Shown: piece after piece, positions 1 through 6,300 of the stretch
Layout of the letters: each line of letters starts with the position of its first letter
Position numbering within the stretch: position 1 is the first letter of the stretch
DNA from: Bacteroidota bacterium
GTDB lineage: Bacteria > Bacteroidota > Bacteroidia > B-17B0 > B-17BO
Reading direction: 5' to 3'
Assembly: GCA_947462425.1 (NCBI GenBank)
Contig: CANHPI010000110.1
Coordinates: forward strand, 1 to 7,931
DNA: 7,931 nt
Notes under the pieces: generated by a model
Databases searched by the model: none
What the model was told of the DNA's origin: nothing
What the model saw: only the letters and a program-made list of their open reading frames with translations
Position numbers and translations under genes: made by a program

Positions 1-341
1 AAGGCTACCAAGTTTTAACCTATCAATATACAAGTAAAAATGGTTGTTCGAATGAAGCAAGGGATTCGATTTTGGTAGAAAATTGTACAGAAATCAATTC
101 ATACCACGAACCCAATTTGATTATTTACCCCAATCCTGTAACCGACAATTTGTACATACAAGGTATATCTGAAAACGCTTATGTATATATCTACGATATG
201 GCTGGCAAATTAATTTACAAAATACAAGTTGACGAGTCATCTTTAACCATCAATGTGGCCAATTTTCCTTCAGGCGTTTACCTTTTAAAAATCATAAATT
301 CTGAAAATCCACCATTTTTATACAAACTATTTAAAAATTAA
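1..341 (+). CDS. C-terminal end of a T9SS-secreted protein (5' truncated)
   Basis: The reading frame is open from the left edge (first whole codon at base 3) to the TAA at 339-341, so this is the tail of a longer gene. No start codon is visible; the TTG at 72 is internal. The first ~35 residues (motifs YQYTSKNGCSNEARDSI and LVENC) look like the last strands of an Ig/PKD-like adhesin repeat. From about base 111 it matches the type A T9SS sorting domain: IYPNPVTDNLYI, then IYDMAGKLIY, then FPSGVYLLKI and a short basic tail. In this family the domain directs a periplasmic protein through the type IX translocon and is usually cleaved on export, leaving the protein on the surface or released. The passenger's function lies outside the window. 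It ends 43 bases before the chaperone-like gene, so the two could share a transcript, but a functional link is not shown. Confidence 0.9.
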   Translation, partial: GYQVLTYQYTSKNGCSNEARDSILVENCTEINSYHEPNLIIYPNPVTDNLYIQGISENAYVYIYDMAGKLIYKIQVDESSLTINVANFPSGVYLLKIINSENPPFLYKLFKN

Positions 342-384
342 TTGTATTTTCGCTAAGTTAAATTTCATCAATAACACTATACCT

Positions 385-1320
385 ATGAGGAATATCTTTG
401 TTATTTTATTCTTTTTTTGTGTCTTATTAACTAACGTGTCTTTTGCACAGCAAATTCGTCGTGGATTAGGAGATACAACTACTGTAAAAAAGACTTTACC
501 CGAAGCAACTAAAACGCCAACAGTTGCTCCTATTAAAAAAGCGGTGATCGATACGATGCCTGACGTGGGGGTGGCTGTTTCCCCTTCAACCATGCGGTTT
601 AACGTGAAGCCTGGAACTTTACAATCTAAAACTTTAAGAGTATCCAACGATACTAAAAAGCCGTTTAATTTTCAAATTGGATTTCAAGATTTTGGTGCTG
701 GTTCCGATGGTAAAACCGATGTTCCAGTAGATAAATATTCGATGTATGCCCTAAGTAAATATATTGTTGTGTCTCCAACTTTTATTGAACTTAAACCTCG
801 TGAATCCAAGCAGGTTACTATAACGGTTGATATTCCTGCAGGCGATTCTATGGCTGTGAGTATGTGGACTATTTTAACCATAGATCAGGTGCTTGATAGG
901 GAAAAATTAGACATACCTAAAAGTGGGAAGGCAATTGGGATGGGGGTTCAAAATACCTTTGGTTTTGGTGTGAATATATTTCAAAATCCCCCAAATGTTA
1001 CCGTTAATAATGTGGAAATTATGGCTATGAATTTTAATAAAAAAACAGACAAAAAAAATAGCTCCATATATTTAAAAGCAAAAAATTTAGGTACAGGTAT
1101 TGCTTACTGCTTAAATTACATTGAATTGACTAATGTTGTAACAGGAAAACAAGAGAAATTAAAAGTGAAACAATTTGCAGTTTTTCCTGGTTACGAAAAA
1201 GAGATGGAGGTTGAATTACCTTCTGATATAGAAAAAGGCCCTTATTCTGCAATGTCAGTATTAGATTTTGGAAATAAAGAAGAATTGCAAACCGCTGAAT
1301 TAGAATTTACTATTGAATAA
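385..1320 (+). CDS. Periplasmic two-domain Ig-fold protein, putative pilus-type chaperone (PapD/DUF916-like)
   Basis: A 311-residue exported protein. The signal peptide is residues 1-21 with cleavage at SFA|QQ. A Thr/Lys/Pro-rich linker follows (about 22-60). Ig-like domain 1 (about 62-180) starts VAVSPSTMRF, continues LRVSNDTKKPFNFQ, and has a later strand pair YIVVSPTFIELKP / KQVTITVDIPAG. This order (V-x-P-x-x-x-x-F, then V-S-N, then P-x-x-x-x-L-x-P, then alternating hydrophobics) is that of PapD-type chaperone N-domains and of the DUF916 domain in Gram-positive WxL loci. R71 lies near where PapD chaperones keep a conserved Arg, but I cannot prove equivalence. Domain 2 (about 195-311) is another beta sandwich (IYLKAKNLGTGIAYCLNYIEL, ending ELEFTIE). 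The likely role is to hold unfolded subunits in the periplasm and pass them to the barrel protein at 3354. The start is the only sensible ATG ahead of the signal peptide. No good promoter is visible in the 43-base gap (only imperfect -7 boxes such as TAAATTTC at 359-366). Alternative: a structural surface protein of the DUF916 type. Confidence 0.75.
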   Translation: MRNIFVILFFFCVLLTNVSFAQQIRRGLGDTTTVKKTLPEATKTPTVAPIKKAVIDTMPDVGVAVSPSTMRFNVKPGTLQSKTLRVSNDTKKPFNFQIGFQDFGAGSDGKTDVPVDKYSMYALSKYIVVSPTFIELKPRESKQVTITVDIPAGDSMAVSMWTILTIDQVLDREKLDIPKSGKAIGMGVQNTFGFGVNIFQNPPNVTVNNVEIMAMNFNKKTDKKNSSIYLKAKNLGTGIAYCLNYIELTNVVTGKQEKLKVKQFAVFPGYEKEMEVELPSDIEKGPYSAMSVLDFGNKEELQTAELEFTIE

Positions 1321-1706
1321 CAATCATTTAACAATTTAATTCAATATATTCTATGAATCTATCCAAAAAAATTATTAGTTTTGTAAAAGTTAATTAATGT
1401 AAATTTTAATTTTTTTTAAGTTTTAAAACCAATTTGTTCAAAACAATTAATTTAACCACTACATAACTTTTAACCATATAATTCACTAATTATTCTTGAA
1501 TTTTATTTATAATTTTTATCTCATCAGTTAACCCTATATAGCCTAGTGAAATCTATAGTTGTCAATAAATAAATCATATATTTAACGTTTTATTTGGTAT
1601 TCAATCGAATATTATTTAGAAGGCATACTAAACAAGCCTCAATATGTTTAAAGATAAATAAAAAACAAAAATCAAATCAATAATTAACCTCTAAAAAACA
1701 AACAAC
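1321..1706 (+). other. Gene-free AT-rich leader before the major subunit gene
   Basis: These 386 bases contain no credible ORF on either strand and no tRNA-like or strong hairpin structure. There is no clear terminator after the chaperone-like gene. Possible promoter pieces are an exact -7 type TAGTTTTG at 1376-1383 without a visible -33 TTG, and TTG at 1559-1561 followed 15 bases later by TATATTTA (1577-1584) or 27 bases later by TTTATTTG (1589-1596). None has ideal spacing, so the start of transcription cannot be fixed by reading. The length and position suggest an independent, regulated promoter region for the abundant subunit, possibly with a long untranslated leader. Confidence 0.5.
1682..1706 (+). 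promoter_or_regulatory. A-rich translation-initiation leader without Shine-Dalgarno
   Basis: The bases just before the ATG at 1707 are almost free of G and very rich in A (CTAAAAAACAAACAAC). Highly expressed Bacteroidota genes commonly use such unstructured A-rich leaders in place of a Shine-Dalgarno site. This supports the ATG at 1707 as the start and high translation of the subunit. Confidence 0.5.
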
Positions 1707-2528
1707 ATGAAAAAAGTTATTTTATCAGTTGCTGTAGTTGCTGCTTTATTGTCAGCTAAAACTACTAACGCTCAATTAATTGATGAGCAAAATGTTACCG
1801 TAACAATGGACTTACAACCAATTTTGCAATTGGGTATGACAGGATCTCAAAACGTTGATTTCGTGTTCGACCAAATTTCTGAATACGTTGGGGGTATCAC
1901 TCAATACGGTGCTACAAACTTAACAGTATCTTCTACTGTATCTTGGGATTTATATGCTGCAGGTTTCTCTTCTGCTGCATCTGCTGGTTCTTCAACTTTA
2001 ATTTGGGATAACCAAGTATCTTACGGTGATGGAAATGATGCTAACGCAACAACTTCTTTACCTATCACTTTATTAGAATTGCATCAAGATAAAGCAAATC
2101 CTGATGCTGTAGGTACTGCTGCTTCTGCAACATTTGCTGATGCTGATTATTTTACTGCTTTCCCTTCAGGAACTGCTAATGCAGGTTTAAATAACGTATA
2201 TGCAACTCCAACTCCTTACGTTAGACCTGATGCGACTTCTAAATACATTGCTGGTGGATTTGCTAACTCAGAAGCTGTAGTTGGTGGTACTTATTTAGTT
2301 GAAAATACTGCTGGTACTGCTTCAGTAGGTGCGAATAGTAACTATTACTATTCAATCGATTACCGTATTGTTCCAGGTTTACCTGCTACTTTCCCTCGTG
2401 CTACAAATGCTGCAGCTCAAGGTGGTAATAATCAAACTTTAGCTCCTTTAACAAACCAAGGTGCTGGTAAATATGCTCGTCCGGGTGTTTACACAATGAA
2501 CGTGAAATATGTATTAGTTGAAAACTAA
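1707..2528 (+). CDS. Probable major surface/fibre subunit, cysteine-free beta protein
   Basis: A 273-residue exported protein that I cannot assign to a named family. The signal peptide is residues 1-22 (MKK, a hydrophobic stretch, cleavage at TNA|QLI). The mature protein is rich in Ala, Thr, Ser, Gly and Asn, has no Cys, and reads as beta-rich. After cleavage comes an alternating segment (NVTVTMDLQPILQL, 29-42), then FVFDQISEYVGGIT (52-65) and LTVSSTVSWDLY (72-83), and at the end YSIDYRIVPG (215-224) and PGVYTMNVKYVLVEN (259-273). A final 'G-x-Y...v-x-Y' strand also ends spore-coat-U-type subunits of archaic chaperone-usher pili. The overall layout also recalls WxL-type proteins. Both parallels are by eye. 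There is no T9SS sorting domain. Codon use is strongly biased (GGT, GCT, TCT, TTA, CCT), unlike the next two genes, and a strong terminator follows, so it is probably made in large amounts. The gene at 2608 encodes a diverged paralogue. Inferred role: the main subunit of a surface fibre or coat. Confidence 0.65.
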   Translation: MKKVILSVAVVAALLSAKTTNAQLIDEQNVTVTMDLQPILQLGMTGSQNVDFVFDQISEYVGGITQYGATNLTVSSTVSWDLYAAGFSSAASAGSSTLIWDNQVSYGDGNDANATTSLPITLLELHQDKANPDAVGTAASATFADADYFTAFPSGTANAGLNNVYATPTPYVRPDATSKYIAGGFANSEAVVGGTYLVENTAGTASVGANSNYYYSIDYRIVPGLPATFPRATNAAAQGGNNQTLAPLTNQGAGKYARPGVYTMNVKYVLVEN

Positions 2529-2542
2529 TCATTTCTCTTTAC

Positions 2543-2575
2543 AGGCAAGATTAGAGTTCTAATCTTGCCTTTTTT
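2543..2575 (+). terminator. Intrinsic terminator between major and minor subunit genes
   Basis: A perfect 12-bp stem, AGGCAAGATTAG (2543-2554) with CTAATCTTGCCT (2559-2570), closes on a 4-base loop (AGTT) and runs straight into a T tract (2570-2575). It starts 14 bases after the stop codon of the major subunit. It should end most transcripts there and leave only read-through, or a separate weak promoter, for the minor subunit and barrel genes. That would give the unequal dosage expected for a major subunit against its assembly machinery. Confidence 0.92.
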
Positions 2576-2607
2576 AGTTTATTAAAAATTATATTTTAGA
2601 AAATTAA

Positions 2608-3357
2608 GTGGTTTCGTTTATTTATAGATATATTTTTGTTTCCATCTTAAATGACGATGTATTAAAATCAAATTATAAAAAGTTTTTAATCTTTTTATTA
2701 ATATTTAATGTTTTTGATTCTTTTTCCCAAATTTGTTCTGATCCAACTATAGTATCAACAACAGGCAATAATTTTTGTGAACGTTTGGCTTCTGTATCCT
2801 ATTTAGATGTGGATGATGGGATTTTGAATAAAGATTTTGAATTCAATAGTTTTTCAAAATATACCCGAGGTATCACAATGGGTGGTTCCACTATTTTAAA
2901 ATTGACAGTTAAAACTTCATCAACATCTGCTTCTACATGTCGTTGGAAATTAGTGATGTGTATAGATAACATGGATTATGCTTTAAGTGAAACTGAATGG
3001 GAAACAATTGATACCTATGGAACTGGTACAGGATCTAATAAACCGCCTATTGATCAGTTGATGGTTAGAGTGACTAATGGATGTCAAGATCCAATTACCA
3101 ACGGTTCATGGGAAACTTATGCCGCCGATCATGATTGCATCGATATTGTTAATTCTACTATTGATACTAATCCAGATAATGCCATTACTTGTACTTCAAC
3201 TCCTGCAGTGGGTCAACAAGTTAATGGTCCAGGTACTTATATGGGAGTAGATTATTCTGAGTTTACGTTCAACATCGATTATCGAATTAGACCTGGATAT
3301 CAATATATACCTGGCATATATAAATTAAGAGTGCATTTTTGTTTGGTAGAAAAGTGA
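2608..3357 (+). CDS. Probable minor/tip subunit, cysteine-rich paralogue of the major subunit
   Basis: A 249-residue exported protein of unknown family, related to the product of the 1707 gene. Shared blocks in the same order are FEFNSFSKYTRGIT (77-90, against FVFDQISEYVGGIT), a later CRWKL (against SWDL), FNIDYRIRPG (221-230, against YSIDYRIVPG) and PGIYKLRVHFCLVEK at the C-terminus (against PGVYTMNVKYVLVEN). The mature part has eight Cys (residues 43, 57, 111, 118 and four more, the last at 245 in the final strand), an even number that would allow up to four disulfides in the periplasm. The hydrophobic signal core is residues 26-40 with cleavage at SFS|QIC. The start is uncertain: GTG at 2608 directly follows an in-frame TAA, there is no in-frame ATG before residue 91, and GTG gives an unusually long 25-residue n-region. 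Codon use is ordinary, so expression is probably lower than for the major subunit. Inferred role: tip, adhesin, initiator or anchor subunit. Its end overlaps the next gene. Confidence 0.65.
   Translation: MVSFIYRYIFVSILNDDVLKSNYKKFLIFLLIFNVFDSFSQICSDPTIVSTTGNNFCERLASVSYLDVDDGILNKDFEFNSFSKYTRGITMGGSTILKLTVKTSSTSASTCRWKLVMCIDNMDYALSETEWETIDTYGTGTGSNKPPIDQLMVRVTNGCQDPITNGSWETYAADHDCIDIVNSTIDTNPDNAITCTSTPAVGQQVNGPGTYMGVDYSEFTFNIDYRIRPGYQYIPGIYKLRVHFCLVEK
2631..2638 (+). promoter_or_regulatory. -7 type promoter element (TATTTTTG) inside the start region of the minor subunit
   Basis: TATTTTTG matches the Bacteroidota -7 consensus TAnnTTTG exactly. No TTG lies at the expected -33 position. If used, transcription would begin about 2645, downstream of the GTG at 2608, and the real start of the minor subunit would need to be a non-standard codon. 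In such AT-rich DNA a match to this short motif can occur by chance. Confidence 0.22.
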
Positions 3358-6300
3358 TTATATACTATTTAAACATATTTAAAAATATTCAATCAAGGAT
3401 TGCATTATTCCTTGTGTTTTTGTGTTTTACAAGTTCGAATTTATTTTCGCAAAGTAAACCACAAAATAAAAAATCTATTACTGCAAGTTTCTTATTCAAT
3501 GAAGTTGAATTTAAGGAAGTGGCAGTAATGTCCAATGTATTAAAAATTAAAAATAATAACGGTAAAAATTATACGTTTAATGTATCGCTCAGTTTACCGC
3601 CAGGTTGGAAAACTTTAAATAATCAAGAAAGGGAATATACTTTAAAGCCTAACGATTCTGTTTTTGTTCCTGTTAGGGTTTTGGCTACCGACAAAAAAGC
3701 AAAAGGTGGAACTAAGTATAGTATTGCAGCTTATGTGAATACGAACGAAGGCAAACAAATATCTTTTGCTCGTTTTGTAGCTGGTAGACCCAAAATAACC
3801 AATTGGCAAATGCGAATTTTGCCTCGTCCTCGTATCTATTTATTAAATGGTGAAAATGAAGCTAATTTTCAGGTAAATTTATCCAATGATGGTGATGAAG
3901 ATCAAGAAATTTTGGTGAGTATGAATAAAATTGGTAAGGGTTTTTTAGTTTTAGATTCGGCTGGTAATATCAATAAAAAATCCTATTTCGAAACTACTTT
4001 GTCTCCTTATTCTGACACCACAATTTCATATAAAATAAAAATTCTTACGCAAGAACGTAATCAAACTAGAGTTGATGTTTGGGGATATAGTCCTTCAGCG
4101 GCTGTTACAGAAAAACGTTATGGGTTATTTATAAGAGGTTCTGAAATTCGTTTCGATAACAAAGGTGGGGGTAGCAAAGGTAAAAAAGCCGATTTTGTGA
4201 AATTAGCCAATAGTATCGACTTCGTGAAGTTAAATAGTTTTGCTAAAGCTGGAAATTCTGTTGGGTCAATTCCTTTGACTATGTTTATGAATCTAACAAA
4301 TATTCTTGGTGAGCAACCTATTTTAACATATAATTTTCAAGGAAACACGCGAACAGGTAAAACATCAAGTTTGAATTATCAAATTCAAACTGGCTTTTCA
4401 TATTTCAAGTATTCAAATGCATTTCTGACACAGCGCTTGTCAGTTAATTTCGGTTATACAAATAAAAGGTATTTTTTGGGTTTTGCGGTCGGAGGTAATA
4501 ACAAGATGTTTATGTTAGGGTATAATATTGGTAAACATTCTAATATTTTTGCCACGCATAGTAGAGAGTCTATTTTAAAGAAATCAAATAATGATTTTTA
4601 CAGTATCTTATACGGTTTTTCTCATAAATATTTCAGTTCCTCTGTAAATGCTACAACCGCATTTAGTTATGGTAGAAATTCATCAAAGGGAATTAATGCT
4701 TCGATAACGCTTCGACCTTTTGGCGCTACATTTTTTGGATTTAATGGAGGTTTTGTTGATAATATTATTAATAATGAGGTGTCTAGTAGAATGTATAATG
4801 CTGGATTCGGTATAGGAACTAGTATTAAACGTTATAGTACAAATTTAAATGCCAATAATTCTTTTCAGAAATTTTCTAATGCTTCTGACACAGTTGCAAA
4901 TAAAATTTTTAATCTTAATTGGACTAATATATATACATCTAAAAGAGGAAAAAGTTTTAACTTAAATACCTCTTTATCTATGTTTAATTATAAAACAGAT
5001 ATTCCGAATATAGAATCAAGTGAGTTTTTAACTTTTAATAATAATTTGCAAATAAATTTAAAATCTAGATACGGTAAACTTAATTGGTCTCCTTTATTTT
5101 TCGTGAATTATAGTAAAGTTAATATGGATACCATACTATCTGGTGGTTGTCAGTTCAACATTAGTCGTTCTAATCTTGAATCTAATTTCTATTATGGCAC
5201 AAATTTTAGGTTTGCCTATAATGAATTACTTGATAATAAACAATTAGGTATTTTCTTTACTTCAACTGTCAATTTTTTTGCTAGGTATAAAGTGTGGAAT
5301 GCTATGGCTACATATAATTATGGCGGATTAGGTATAGGAGAAATGGTTAATAATTTACAAAATAGCAAATCTTACTCCCAAATGGCCAGATTATCAGTTG
5401 GACATCAATATCAGTTCAAAAATTTGAAATTGATATTAGAAAATAATCCTACTTACACCTATTTAACAGCGCTTAAAAGGCATAGTTTAAGTATTTTTTC
5501 TCAAATATATTATTTTACCAACAGTGGTTATCGTTTTGCATTTAATACAAGTCTTAATGTGACTTCTGGTTATTCATACAAATATAACTACGCAGGTCCA
5601 AATCAAATACGTGCTACTCAAACAGATGAACGTTTAGTTTCTAAAAATGTTGTTTTTGGTGTTTCAGTTAAAAAAGATTTTTCTATTCCACTTCCTAAAC
5701 GTTTTCGTAAACTTAAATCATGTGATGCTAAGTTCGTAGTTTTCTTAGATGTTAATGGAAATAAAATAATGGATGAAGGTGAAGTGCCGGTTGAAAATGT
5801 GGTGTTACGAATGAATGATTTTGAAGTTATAACTGACGATAAAGGAATGGCTAGCTTCTTAAATATGAGTTTTCAGCGCTATAAAGTACAAGTTTTCCCT
5901 TTAATTGATATGGGTTCTTGGTTTCCAAATGTGGACGATAGTGTGGATGTCTGCGGCCCAGATTTGATGTATCTTCCATTTAGTAAAGGCGTACAAGTTA
6001 CGGGAGGCGTTGAATTGGATCGCGAAGCCTTTACCGGAGAATTGTTTGAAAAATTGGATGTGTCTCGGTTTAAAATTTATTTAATTGATACCGCTGGTAA
6101 AGTCAATACAGCTATAACTGATAATCGAGGTAATTTTAATTTTTATGTACCTTACGCCAAATATAAATTACGTTTTGACGAAAAAGCGTTAGGTAATCAA
6201 TTTTATTTGGCTGAAAATGATATTGATTTAGATTTAAGTACTGGTATTGAAAGTTATTATCATAATTTTATGATTATCGAACGTAAGCGCAAAGTAAAAC

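Noticed and set aside
72..341. Complete 89-residue protein starting at TTG 72
   Set aside because: The frame is open to the left edge and the upstream codons encode a plausible Ig/PKD-like strand ending, so the TTG is an internal codon of a longer protein.
327..647. Minus-strand ORF of 106 codons
   Set aside because: It lies mostly across the signal peptide and first domain of the chaperone-like gene. Its protein has no recognisable features, and the + strand gene has a clear signal peptide and Ig motifs.
684..881. Minus-strand ORF of 65 codons
   Set aside because: It is fully inside the chaperone-like gene on the opposite strand and shows no family motif or initiation context.
1621..1639. 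AGGC/GCCT inverted repeat in the leader
   Set aside because: Only four pairs with an 11-base loop; expected by chance.
3339..3353. TTG start for the barrel gene
   Set aside because: GTG 3354 overlaps the preceding stop in the coupling geometry and still leaves a full signal peptide. TTG only adds five residues deeper inside the previous gene.
1707..3357. Subunits as T9SS cargo or as type V (Mfa/Fim-like) lipoprotein pilins
   Set aside because: Neither has a C-terminal PNP...GVYLLKI sorting domain, and neither has a lipobox Cys at the cleavage site. Cys43 of the minor subunit is two residues after the predicted cut and the region does not read as a lipobox.
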